Shown here: positions 18,085-26,841 of the stretch, piece by piece | Position numbering within the stretch: the first letter of the stretch is position 1 | How the letters are laid out: the number at the start of each line of letters is the position of its first letter | Source: Pirellulales bacterium | Lineage (GTDB): Bacteria > Planctomycetota > Planctomycetia > Pirellulales > JAEUIK01 | Direction of reading: 5' to 3' | NCBI GenBank assembly: GCA_019745975.1 | Contig: JAIESQ010000079.1 | Coordinates: forward strand, 32,878 to 96,877 | DNA length: 64,000 bases | Notes under the pieces: model-generated | Seen by the model: only the letters and a program-made list of their open reading frames with translations | Told to the model about the DNA's origin: nothing | Database searches by the model: none | Position numbers and translations under genes: made by a program

Positions 18085-18805
18085 CTCCGAACCGTCAGTT
18101 GCCCCACTCCCGCTGGCGATCCTGCTGGTCGCAGGGCCCAAAGACCACGGCCCCGGTGAGCACGACTATCCCGCTTGGCAGGCGGCCTGGGGGCAAATGC
18201 TCGGCGCGCTGCCAGACGTGCGAGTCGACGCTGCCTTCGTTTGGCCCACTGCGGCACAATGGGACCACAGCGATTTGGTTGTGTTTTACTTCCGCAACCG
18301 CGACTGGAGCGCTGCCCATTTCCGCGACCTGGAGAACCACCTCGAGCGCGGACGAGGACTGGCACTCTTGCACTCGGCGATGGTAGCGTCGCATGATCCG
18401 CGCCCGCTGGCTGGCCTGATCGGCATTAGCGGCCAGCGACCCGAACTGCAGTTTCGGCACGGTGCGGTCGATCTCGTGCTCGACTCTCGGCACGACATTG
18501 TCGACGGCCTTGAAACGCTCGCGCTGGAGGACGAAACCTATTGGGCCCTGCATGTCCACCCCCAGGGCGTTGACGTTCTCGGCACGGCGGTCGAAGCTGG
18601 CCGAAAGCAACCGCAGATTTGGACGTATCGCCGCGGCCCAGGGCGCGTCTTTGGCGCCATCCCGGGTCACTACATGACGACCTTTGACGATCCGCGGTAT
18701 CGACGGTTGCTTGCCAGTGGATTGGCTTGGGCCGTCAGCGCGCCGGCGACACGATTCGCTCCGTTCGTGGAGTCGTTGCGACAAGTCGCGACCAATCAAG
18801 GCTGA
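18074..18805 (+). CDS. ThuA-domain protein
   Basis: A 243-residue single-domain protein resembling the ThuA (trehalose-utilisation) class I amidotransferase-like fold: ILLVAGPKDHGPGEHDY at the N-terminus, LVVFYFRNRDW, a central GLALLHSAMV and a C-terminal HYMTTFDDPRYRRLL, the usual ThuA tail. ThuA proteins are common in planctomycetes next to sugar and dehydrogenase genes, mostly with undefined chemistry. Its 11-bp overlap with rfbG implies expression with the CDP-sugar genes, which is not a usual ThuA context. No signal peptide is seen, so it is probably cytoplasmic. Confidence 0.8.
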   Translation: MASNSEPSVAPLPLAILLVAGPKDHGPGEHDYPAWQAAWGQMLGALPDVRVDAAFVWPTAAQWDHSDLVVFYFRNRDWSAAHFRDLENHLERGRGLALLHSAMVASHDPRPLAGLIGISGQRPELQFRHGAVDLVLDSRHDIVDGLETLALEDETYWALHVHPQGVDVLGTAVEAGRKQPQIWTYRRGPGRVFGAIPGHYMTTFDDPRYRRLLASGLAWAVSAPATRFAPFVESLRQVATNQG

Positions 18806-18936
18806 ACGCCGCACGCCCCCTGTGTCTTTTCGCGGTCTTCTCGCGGCCGAAGTACAATCAACACGCGAAGCCGCATTCCGTTTGCGCGCCGTGCGAGTTT
18901 TTCGAACCAGATTCGTTCGTTGCAGGCGACTGCCTC

Positions 18937-19896
18937 ATGCCACGGCCATCGCTCGATTGCTCGGGCAGCGTATCGCCGACGCGCTGGCTCGTCCTCGGAG
19001 GTACCGGCTTTATTGGGCGCCAGGTTGCTAGTCAGCTCTGCGCACAGGGGCAGACGATCTGGGTCGTAGCGCGAAACCGCGACGTCCTGGCCGTTCAACC
19101 TCAGACGCACTTGATCGATCTCGATCTGCTGCATGGTAAGAACTTGCCTCAGGTCCTTGGCGACGTTCAGGCCGACGTGGTAATCAACTGCGTGGGATAC
19201 GGTATCGACCGCGGCGAATCGGATGAACGGACCGCCGAGCAAATCAATGCTTGGCTACCGCGACATCTGGTCGAGTGTGTCCGTAGCACATCGACCCAGC
19301 CGCAGCGTCCCTGCGTGCTCGTGCACCTGGCTAGCGAGTTCGAACGCCGCCAGCCAGGCGGCGTATACGGCCGCACGAAGCGTCTCGGCACGGAAAACTA
19401 TGTGACGGCGTGTCGTCAACTGGGGGTGTGCGGCGTGGCCGTACGATTGTTCACGGTGTACGGACCAGGCGAACATGCCGGACGCCTGTTGCCTTCGCTG
19501 CTACAACACGCGCTCGACGACGAACTTATCAAGCTGACCGACGGCCAACAGCTTCGCGATTTCACCTTTGTCGAAGACGTCGCCACGGGAATCTTGCGAC
19601 TGGCCAAATCCAACTTCGCACCAGGCGAGATCGTCGAGCTGGGCACCGGCGAGAATACGAGCGTACGCGAATTTGCGCTTCAGGCAGCGCGCACGCTCGG
19701 CATCGAACCGGTACGATTGCAATTCGGCGCCTTGCCGCGCCGTGCTGAGGACATTGAAGGAACATTTTCCCCGGCCGACACCACGCGACTGGATGAACTA
19801 ACGGCCTGGCGTCCCGCGACCACGATCGTAGAGGGCGTTACCCGTACGATGCTGCGACGCAGTCCGCGCGGAGCGAGGCCGGCCGAAACGAGTTGA
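18937..19896 (+). CDS. NAD(P)-dependent sugar epimerase/reductase (extended SDR)
   Basis: A 319-residue extended SDR with the Rossmann motif WLVLGGTGFIGRQVA, the catalytic Tyr-Lys in VYGRTKRLG and VRLFTVYGPGE, typical of the RfbJ/paratose-abequose synthase or 6-deoxytalose-type reductase group. In this operon it could act on CDP-4-keto-6-deoxyglucose made by the upstream enzymes, but no RfbH (3-dehydratase) is in the window, so the product cannot be named. The ATG at 18937 is used because the ORF upstream of it overlaps the ThuA gene and is not protein-like; the ribosome site is weak. Confidence 0.82.
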   Translation: MPRPSLDCSGSVSPTRWLVLGGTGFIGRQVASQLCAQGQTIWVVARNRDVLAVQPQTHLIDLDLLHGKNLPQVLGDVQADVVINCVGYGIDRGESDERTAEQINAWLPRHLVECVRSTSTQPQRPCVLVHLASEFERRQPGGVYGRTKRLGTENYVTACRQLGVCGVAVRLFTVYGPGEHAGRLLPSLLQHALDDELIKLTDGQQLRDFTFVEDVATGILRLAKSNFAPGEIVELGTGENTSVREFALQAARTLGIEPVRLQFGALPRRAEDIEGTFSPADTTRLDELTAWRPATTIVEGVTRTMLRRSPRGARPAETS

Positions 19897-19925
19897 CCTG
19901 CCGGACGCGATGCCCCGCTCCCAAC

Positions 19926-22157
19926 CTAACTGCCGCTGGCTGGCGCCGCGCCGCGTAACATTTGGTCGGCTTTCGTCAGATTCTGCTGGGCTTCGCGCAG
20001 GGTTGGGTCGAGTTCGCAGGCCCGCGCGAACTCCAGGCGTGCCGACTGCCAGTCACCGCGATGGGCCAGGGCCACACCCAAAGCGTTGTGAGTCGTCGGT
20101 TCGAGGGGGTCCAGCGCCAGAGCCTGGCGAAACCGGTCGACGGCCTCGCCGAAATCACGAGCTTGCAGCGATAGCATGCCAAGGCGACTTAGGGGCGCGG
20201 CAGAGCTCGGGTCTAGCGTCGCCGCCTGCTCGAACGCCCGCCGCGCTTGTCGTAGATCGCCGAGAGCTTGCCAGGCATCGCCCATGCGCAAGTGAATCTG
20301 CGCGTCGGCCGGAGCTTCTTGCGCCGCAGCGGCCAACACGTCGACCGCTTCTCGAGGTTGACCGACGGCCAGCAGCAAGTCGCCAACGAGCAGACGCGCC
20401 GCGAGCTTGTCCTTCACGCCAGACCGCCGCACGAGCTCAATTGCCAGCGCGGGTCGGTAAGCGCCGAGCCAACGGGCACGCAGCAGAAGTCGCGCCAAGT
20501 CGCTCGCATCGCGCGGCGACCCCAGCCACAGCTCGTTCAGCAACCAGTTCGTGCGCGCCTGCGAATCTCCGTTCGTCGTCGGGAGCTTGCGGCGATAGAC
20601 AACGAGTGGCGAAGCTTGCCGATCGTCGTAAAGAACGCTGTCGCCGTCCGTCGGCGGAGGCACCCGCACTGCCCCAGATTCGTAGTTCGGATTGTCGACG
20701 CGAATGAACGTCAACTGCGCCGGCAAGTCGTCAAAGAGCCGCGCCGCCTGCAAGAACGCCGATCCGGCAAAGGGATTGATCGAATAGCCGTGTAGCGGCC
20801 GTGCCACATACCCTAGCCGCGGATACGAGAGGTAATACGGAAACGGGAAGCCCGCCACGATCGCATCCTTTGGGTACTTGGCTTCGAGTTCCCGCATCGC
20901 GTCGATGTTCGAGCGATGGTCGGCCAAGTACTCGTGGCTCCGTTCCAGTACGCTGCAATGCCTGCGGTACTCGTTGACGGCCGGAAAAAAGTAACCGTTC
21001 CAATTGGCCAGATTGAAGGCCACAGCGCCCAGCGCCAAAGTGGCTAGTGCTCGGGCATCCATCCACCGCAACACAGTCAGGGCCAGAATCGCATAGAGAA
21101 ACGGTAACCCGAGCAGCAGGTAGCGCACCGAATACACCCCCACGTAGAAGACGATCGCGCCGATTGTCGCCACGACCACGAGCCAGGCCGCGATCAGCAA
21201 CAACCCGCGTTGTGTCGCGAGGGAAGAGGCGACTGGGCGACCGCCGTCAGAGCGTCTGAGCCGCTGCCAGACGGACGCCCCGCAACTCACGGCCGTGGCT
21301 CCCACCGCGAACAGAAACATCAAGACCTGATCGGGACATAGCGCCAGGACTGCGCTTACGAAGCCCTTGCCGACCGCGAGCTCCTGAAGCCGCTCGTTCA
21401 AGTTGCTCCATTGGTAGACCAAGAGCTGGGCGACAAGCAGCCCGCACGTCCAAGCGGTTGCCGCGCACGTCGACCATACGACCCGCGCGCGCCAGCCCGC
21501 TTGCTGCAGCAATACGACTATCAAGCACGCGTCGTACGCCACGAGCGCGGCCGTCGCGATCAGGCCGCTTGGCTTCATGGCGAAGGCCGCGGTCGCCGCC
21601 AGGCTGGCCAACACCAGCCGTCGATGCGAAGCCAGCAGCATCGCCAGCACCGCGGCAGTCGTCATGGGCAGGTCGATACCCAGCATATCGAGCTGCGTAC
21701 TGAACATCGGCGTTGAAGCCAGTATCGCGACCGCCGCAGCCGCCGCGGCGCCGCCGGCCAACGGCGCGAGCATTCGGAACAGTGTCACCAACAATACGCT
21801 GCCGCAAGCCAGACTAGCCAAATGGCTGACGACAAGCACACTACGCGTCGACGGCGCGGCCTTCATCACCAGCGCTAGCAAGGTGGGCAGCACGCTGATG
21901 AGATACACCCGAGGACCGCCATCGTTTCCCGTGGCCTCGGCATGAGCCAGACGGTAGTAGTCGAAATCGCTATCAACCAGAAAATTGGCTTCGGTGAACA
22001 GCCCCAGGGCGAAATCGTAGTAGGGCGGAGAGTCGATGATTTCCCACCGCCCGACAACCAACAGCAGAAACACAACCAGCACGAGCAGCGGCCATCGTGC
22101 CGCGCCCGGCAGCCATGTGTGCTCGACAGCGTTGTCTTGGGCGAATGCTGCCTGCAT
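19926..22157 (-). CDS. GT-C type membrane glycosyltransferase with C-terminal TPR domain
   Basis: About 743 residues. The N-terminal two thirds is a polytopic membrane domain (roughly 10-12 hydrophobic helices between 15 and 400), with an acidic stretch after the first helix (LVDSDFDYYRLAH), the layout of GT-C enzymes that use polyprenyl-linked sugars. The C-terminal third is soluble, with at least four tetratricopeptide repeats (for example AQIHLRMGDAWQALGDLRQA and PTTHNALGVALAHRGDWQSA). The start is the ATG at 22157; an in-frame TTG at 22181 would add 8 residues. It converges with the sugar operon. The fusion suggests a glycosyltransferase that recruits a protein partner on the outer face; this is inference. 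Confidence 0.75.
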   Translation of the reverse strand: MQAAFAQDNAVEHTWLPGAARWPLLVLVVFLLLVVGRWEIIDSPPYYDFALGLFTEANFLVDSDFDYYRLAHAEATGNDGGPRVYLISVLPTLLALVMKAAPSTRSVLVVSHLASLACGSVLLVTLFRMLAPLAGGAAAAAAVAILASTPMFSTQLDMLGIDLPMTTAAVLAMLLASHRRLVLASLAATAAFAMKPSGLIATAALVAYDACLIVVLLQQAGWRARVVWSTCAATAWTCGLLVAQLLVYQWSNLNERLQELAVGKGFVSAVLALCPDQVLMFLFAVGATAVSCGASVWQRLRRSDGGRPVASSLATQRGLLLIAAWLVVVATIGAIVFYVGVYSVRYLLLGLPFLYAILALTVLRWMDARALATLALGAVAFNLANWNGYFFPAVNEYRRHCSVLERSHEYLADHRSNIDAMRELEAKYPKDAIVAGFPFPYYLSYPRLGYVARPLHGYSINPFAGSAFLQAARLFDDLPAQLTFIRVDNPNYESGAVRVPPPTDGDSVLYDDRQASPLVVYRRKLPTTNGDSQARTNWLLNELWLGSPRDASDLARLLLRARWLGAYRPALAIELVRRSGVKDKLAARLLVGDLLLAVGQPREAVDVLAAAAQEAPADAQIHLRMGDAWQALGDLRQARRAFEQAATLDPSSAAPLSRLGMLSLQARDFGEAVDRFRQALALDPLEPTTHNALGVALAHRGDWQSARLEFARACELDPTLREAQQNLTKADQMLRGAAPASGS

Positions 22158-22405
22158 CTTGCCTGGTCGCAGACGCGACAACGGAAATGTTTCTCTTGAT
22201 GACTGGTCCGAATGCTGCCCGGCAAGCCTGCTGCGGAGCCACGAAACCGCCGTGATCTTGCAGCGCTCTGTCGATCGTGCCGAATGAGTTGACGCCGGAT
22301 CGCGCCCGCCCCAGGCAGTTTAGCTTACCACCCACAGACAGTCAGTCGTCCGACCAGGTGCAGCAACGAAGAAGGGCGCCGGCAATCGTGAGACGGACGC
22401 TTACA

Positions 22406-23899
22406 TCAGCGCCGGCCGGCCTGCGCCACGGGAGTTTCCTCTGGGCCGTAGTGCAACGCCAACCAACGAGCCAAGGTGTCGGCCGCTACCCGATTGCCCG
22501 CCGCATTCAGGCGGTGCGCATGGCGCTCGAAGACCGGCGCCTGCGCGGCGCGCAGTTGGGGCAAGAGATCGATGATTGGCAGCCCCTGTTCGTGGGCGAA
22601 GGCCGCCAGGCGGCGTTGCGGCAACTCGACGTCGATTTCCTCGGCCTGGAAACCGCCGCGCCGTCGTAAGACGCCACACAAATCCGAGCGCACCTGGAAT
22701 TCCGCCGGAACCGCGACCAGTGCCAGTTCGACTCCGCGGCTGGCGCATTGACGGTTCAGACCGGCCAGTCGGCGCCACAAGTCTTGCCACGTTTGACCGA
22801 CAGCGTCATCCGCTTCAATGCGACAGAGTCGCAGCGAACGGAGTGCATCGCGCAAGTACTGCTCGTGCTGTTGCTCGGGCGATTCGGCGGCATCCGCCTC
22901 GTCGGTTGGCGCCGGAATCTCGCCCGAGTCGGCCACGAACATCGTGGCCACGCGCCAGGCACGCCAGTCGAACCAGCCGGCCGGCGCCGCCCGGCTCGTC
23001 AGGCGATGATCGATCGTGACGAACAGCAGCACGAGATCAGGTTGCCGCCAGCCAGCGTCTGCGAAACAAGCCGTGGCGATTCTCTCGACGGAGGAATCTC
23101 CAGAAGCCGCGACGCGCAACCTTGTCCCCTGTACCTGATCTTCAATGAGCGGCATCAAGCTGATCGCCTGCGAGCTGGCGGCCGTGTCAACGATCGCCAC
23201 TTGTGGATTGCCGGCGCGTAAGCTGCGCCGCGGTGGAGTCCGAGACGCCACCAGCCGCGCTGCGCCGGGGAGCGAATCGACGCGGCCGAAGTCGGCGGCC
23301 GACGCGGTCGAGAGCCCGAATTGATTTGGTTCGCCCCCGGCCAAGGTCGCGATCGGATTATCGCGAATCCACAGTGACGCTTCGAGCGTCAACAGCCCGG
23401 CCACGGCCGCCGCGACCAGCGCGCTTGTTGCCCGCAACTGGCGAGTCGCCAGCCACGGCGTTATCCGCACCGCGGCCGTGCGCGACACGAGCACCCAGAA
23501 ACCGGCCAGCGTGTATTGAGCCGCCACGAGAATGGCAAACAAGTAGGCCACGTCCGCCGTGGGGCCCAGCGCCAGCGCGATGGCGTGCGCCATCACGACG
23601 CCGATCAAGTGCATCCCCCAGAAGCCTCCCTGACCCAGCAGCCGCTGCGGATCAAAGGCTGCCTGCGAGCGCCATGCCCGGCCAAGGCGGAGCAGTTGAA
23701 CGAGAGCCAGGAGAAGAAAAAGCGAACCAGCCGTCGCCTGATATTGGCCCGGTTCACTCGCCCGGGCTCGCGCGACGAGCCAGAAAATACCGATCGCAGC
23801 CTGCGCCAACGCCACGCCTGCCAAGCAGACGAAGCCACGCCGCATGCCGCTACAGCTAGGGGCACGAACTCGCTTTGTCCCTGACACGATTACATCCAT
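22406..23899 (-). CDS. Membrane protein with C-terminal degenerate SGNH-hydrolase-like domain
   Basis: A 497-residue protein. Residues 20-175 hold about five hydrophobic helices; residues 230-480 look like an SGNH/GDSL fold. The last block, HAHRLNAAGNRVAADTLARWL, matches the block V pattern (H-x-N-x-x-G-H). The expected nucleophile block I (GDS) instead reads AIVDTAASS near residue 235-243; a GDSS does occur at 267-270 but falls where block II would be. The fold is therefore supported but catalysis is doubtful. Membrane-anchored SGNH proteins of this type often act in polysaccharide O-acetylation, which fits the neighbouring glycosyltransferase. No clear ribosome site. Confidence 0.6.
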   Translation of the reverse strand: MDVIVSGTKRVRAPSCSGMRRGFVCLAGVALAQAAIGIFWLVARARASEPGQYQATAGSLFLLLALVQLLRLGRAWRSQAAFDPQRLLGQGGFWGMHLIGVVMAHAIALALGPTADVAYLFAILVAAQYTLAGFWVLVSRTAAVRITPWLATRQLRATSALVAAAVAGLLTLEASLWIRDNPIATLAGGEPNQFGLSTASAADFGRVDSLPGAARLVASRTPPRRSLRAGNPQVAIVDTAASSQAISLMPLIEDQVQGTRLRVAASGDSSVERIATACFADAGWRQPDLVLLFVTIDHRLTSRAAPAGWFDWRAWRVATMFVADSGEIPAPTDEADAAESPEQQHEQYLRDALRSLRLCRIEADDAVGQTWQDLWRRLAGLNRQCASRGVELALVAVPAEFQVRSDLCGVLRRRGGFQAEEIDVELPQRRLAAFAHEQGLPIIDLLPQLRAAQAPVFERHAHRLNAAGNRVAADTLARWLALHYGPEETPVAQAGRR

Positions 23900-24394
23900 G
23901 TGCTGGGTGGTGAAGGGGCCTCGCTAGGCGAGCCCGCGCCGACCAGTCAGCAGTGGGTTGGCAAGGTGTAATCGGTCGGTTCACCCGGAGATGTCCGATC
24001 CCTGGGCATTCCGCATGCTGTCTTTAATCGAAAAGCCGCGATCGCGTCAACGCCGATCGCTCATCGACTGGCAACGAAAAGCCTCTTCTCGATCGCACGC
24101 TTCTCCAAGTTGTCGACCCGATGGTGGGGCACCAACCCACGCCAAGCACGGTAAAATGCAAAAGCGGTGCCATCGGGAATCCTAGCGCCTTATCGGTCGA
24201 AGAATAGCCCGCCATCCGACGATTCAATCCCCCTCCGCGCGATCGTTGCGACACGCAAGGTCACCCAACGCGTGTTACATTGGCAATCATCGCGACGCCG
24301 CGCGCAGGCAGCCTGGCTTGCAGAGCACCTCACGGCGGTCCGGCAATCACGCCGCCTATGTCCGCGCCCAACCCGTTTCATCGGAGTTCGAACC
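23900..24394. other. 495-bp divergent intergenic region
   Basis: This separates the SGNH-like gene (minus) and the DUF5005-like gene (plus). It includes an AT-richer patch with GGTAAAATGCAAAA near 24149 that could be a -10-like element, but there is no matching -35 I would defend. No ORF here looks coding; the ORF from 24167 is only the upstream extension of the next gene. Confidence 0.35.
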
Positions 24395-25681
24395 GTGCGC
24401 CGCCTTGTACGCCACACTCAGGTCATCGCACTGGTGTTCAGCGCATTGTCTGTTGGGGCATGGGCCATCGAACCGCTCCAGCAAGCCGAACCCGACGCGG
24501 CTTGGGACGCCGCGTTCGATCGTAGCGACGGCTGGATCGGCGGCGACGCGATCTACTCGACTCCACTCCCCAACGGCAACGTCCTGTGGCTGTTCGCGGA
24601 CACGTACATCGGCACGGTGCGCGAACGTCGCCGGCAGGCTGGGGTGCGCATTGTGAACAATACTCTAGGGCTACAAAGACGCCGTGCCGGCTCGCCCGCC
24701 GACCTGCCGCCACGATCCGAGGACTTGACGTTCTTATGGGACTCCCGCGGCGGGGCCGAGCAGCCTCAGGCTTGGATCCGCCCGCCAGCCCAGCCCGCCG
24801 GCAATCTGTCGGAGTCGGCGCCTTGGTTTTGGCTTGCCGATGCGCTCGTTGTGCCGCGACCTGATCGCTCAGGCACAGCTCGCGCGAGTGAGCAACCACC
24901 AGCCCGGCTGCTGATCTTTCTCTGGCGAATGGAGCGTACCAATGCCAAGGTGATGAACTTCCGCAACGCCGGATGTGACCTGGCGATCGTTGACGACCCC
25001 CGCGCCGATTGGACTGGCTGGCAACCGCGACAGTTCTCGATTGTGCATGGCGTAGCCGCGGCAACCGGCGACGAACCGCGCCGCGCGGAAATCGTCTGGG
25101 GCTCCGAAGTGCTGCTCGATCCCGAGTCGGGCGACGCGCCGCACGTGCTGATCTATGGTTATCGCCAGCAGCTGCGCGGTTCGCTCGAACTGGTGCTCGC
25201 CCGCGCCCCGGCCGACAGAGTCGAACAATTTGATACTTGGCAGTTTCGGACCGCCAACAGTTGGACGCCGAACTTGAGCGGCGCGGCCGCGTTGGCCGAC
25301 GGCCTGACAACGGAGTTTTCGGTATCGCGCGTCGAACACTTCGGCACGACATGCTATGCCCTGGTACAGTGCGAACCATTCCTCGGCGACCGGATCCTCA
25401 CGCGCGCCGCAACGACACCGTACGGTCCCTGGTCGCAGCCGCATGCAGTCTATCGCGTGCCCGGTCTCGACCGCGCGAAGCAGCACATTACCTACGCTGC
25501 GAAGGCGCATCCCGAAGTGAGTCGGCTTCGCGAATTGCTCGTGAGCTACGTCGTCAACTCGTTGGATTTCGGCGAGTCGGCCACCAACGCTGACATTTAT
25601 CGTCCGCGATTCGTCCGTGTGCCGCTTGACTTACTGCCAGCAGCGCCGACAGTGACTGGCGACAACGCACGCGCCAAGTAG
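24395..25681 (+). CDS. Exported DUF5005-like beta-propeller protein
   Basis: A 428-residue exported protein. The chosen GTG gives a good Sec signal (VRRLVRHTQVIALVFSALSV, cleaved near AWA-IEP) and is preceded by GGAG 8 nt upstream; the longer ORF from 24167 would bury the signal. Just after it comes GWIGGDAIYSTPLPNGNVLW then LFADTYIG, the hallmark of DUF5005/DUF4185-type five-bladed propellers related to glycoside hydrolases of clan GH-F/J. Other family-like strings are IVNNTLGLQ and WFWLADALV. Probably a secreted carbohydrate-active or sugar-binding protein; the catalytic residues were not identified. Confidence 0.7.
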   Translation: MRRLVRHTQVIALVFSALSVGAWAIEPLQQAEPDAAWDAAFDRSDGWIGGDAIYSTPLPNGNVLWLFADTYIGTVRERRRQAGVRIVNNTLGLQRRRAGSPADLPPRSEDLTFLWDSRGGAEQPQAWIRPPAQPAGNLSESAPWFWLADALVVPRPDRSGTARASEQPPARLLIFLWRMERTNAKVMNFRNAGCDLAIVDDPRADWTGWQPRQFSIVHGVAAATGDEPRRAEIVWGSEVLLDPESGDAPHVLIYGYRQQLRGSLELVLARAPADRVEQFDTWQFRTANSWTPNLSGAAALADGLTTEFSVSRVEHFGTTCYALVQCEPFLGDRILTRAATTPYGPWSQPHAVYRVPGLDRAKQHITYAAKAHPEVSRLRELLVSYVVNSLDFGESATNADIYRPRFVRVPLDLLPAAPTVTGDNARAK

Positions 25682-25834
25682 GTCAATTGCTGCCTTGGCA
25701 CCAGGCGCGACAGATCGTCGCATGCTGGATCGACTTGGGCTCGTGCGGTACGCTTACGCCATTCGGCGAGGGCAGGACCAAAACGCCACGCACGAAGATC
25801 GTGGCGACGCTAGCTTCCTGACGGTGGTGACTCC

Positions 25835-26758
25835 ATGCGTGTGCTGATCGGCGTCGACGGGTCCGAGGGAAGTATCGAAGCCGTGCGGCAGGCCAGCCGC
25901 CTGGTTTCGCCAGCGCGCGACCGGATCGCGCTCTATTACGCGCCACCCAAGGTTGCCGTCCGCAGCGATCGACCGTTGCCCCAGGACGCAGTCGACGAAA
26001 GCCGGCGCGCCCTGTTTCAATCGGTCTTCGCGCACGCCGAAGCGCTATTGCCCGAGCCGCTGCGCGCTGGCGTCGAGCATATTGTCGGCGAGCAGAATCC
26101 GCGGCGCGGCTTGAGAATCGCGGCTGATCAGTGGCGGGCCGACTTGATCGTCGTCGGCGCGCACGGCGCCAGCACCCTCGGCCAGACGTTGCTCGGGAGC
26201 GTCGCAAGGTCGCTGGTCTACGACACCGTCACGCCGGTTTTGATCGCACGCGGCAAAAAGGTGCCGCGGGCCGATGATACGTATCGGGTCGTCATGGCGG
26301 TGGAAGACGTGCCGACACTGTCCAGCGCGACAAAACTCCTCGAAGAGCTGTCGTTTCCCGAGACCACGCGCGGCCGCGTGGTGCACGTCATCGAGCCGCT
26401 GTTTGGCGCGGAGATCCCCGCCTGGCTCGAGGAAAAAGCGCGCAGCGCTCGCGACGACGAGCTTACTCATGCCTGGGTCGAAGGGTATGACGCGGAGAAG
26501 CGTGCCAAGGAAGCCCAGATGTTGCAGTACAGCAAGACACTGCCGACTGCGCTGGCAACACTCCCTCCCCTGGTCGTCGAGGGGTTGCCCGCAAAGAAGT
26601 TGCTAGAGATCGCTGCCAGCGACGATATCGATTTGATTATTCTGGGCACCCGCGGCCTGAGTATTGCCGAGCGGTTCTTTATCGGCTCGACGACGGAGAA
26701 GATCCTCACCCATGCTCCCTGCTCGCTGCTGGTGATGCACTACGGCGCCAAGCCATAG
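25835..26758 (+). CDS. Tandem-domain universal stress protein
   Basis: A 307-residue protein with two UspA domains (about 1-140 and 145-305). Both carry the ATP-binding pattern G-x2-G-x9-G-S/T: GAHGASTLGQTLLGS in the first and GTRGLSIAERFFIGST in the second, so both sites look intact. Usp proteins are cytoplasmic nucleotide-binding regulators of stress and slow growth. It lies 83 bp upstream of a P-type ATPase on the same strand, and a second tandem Usp closes the same region at 34.8-35.7 kb. Confidence 0.9.
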   Translation: MRVLIGVDGSEGSIEAVRQASRLVSPARDRIALYYAPPKVAVRSDRPLPQDAVDESRRALFQSVFAHAEALLPEPLRAGVEHIVGEQNPRRGLRIAADQWRADLIVVGAHGASTLGQTLLGSVARSLVYDTVTPVLIARGKKVPRADDTYRVVMAVEDVPTLSSATKLLEELSFPETTRGRVVHVIEPLFGAEIPAWLEEKARSARDDELTHAWVEGYDAEKRAKEAQMLQYSKTLPTALATLPPLVVEGLPAKKLLEIAASDDIDLIILGTRGLSIAERFFIGSTTEKILTHAPCSLLVMHYGAKP

Positions 26759-26841
26759 CGCAGCCGTCTGACCACTGCACGAACGGCACCCGGCGGACAA
26801 GTCGGCCCAGAGCGGTTTTCCCAGCGGGCTAGAATAACGGG

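Noticed and set aside
24380..24400. Possible tRNA T-loop (GTTCGAACC)
   Set aside because: No acceptor stem or anticodon arm can be folded around it; it is the ribosome-site and start region of the DUF5005-like gene.
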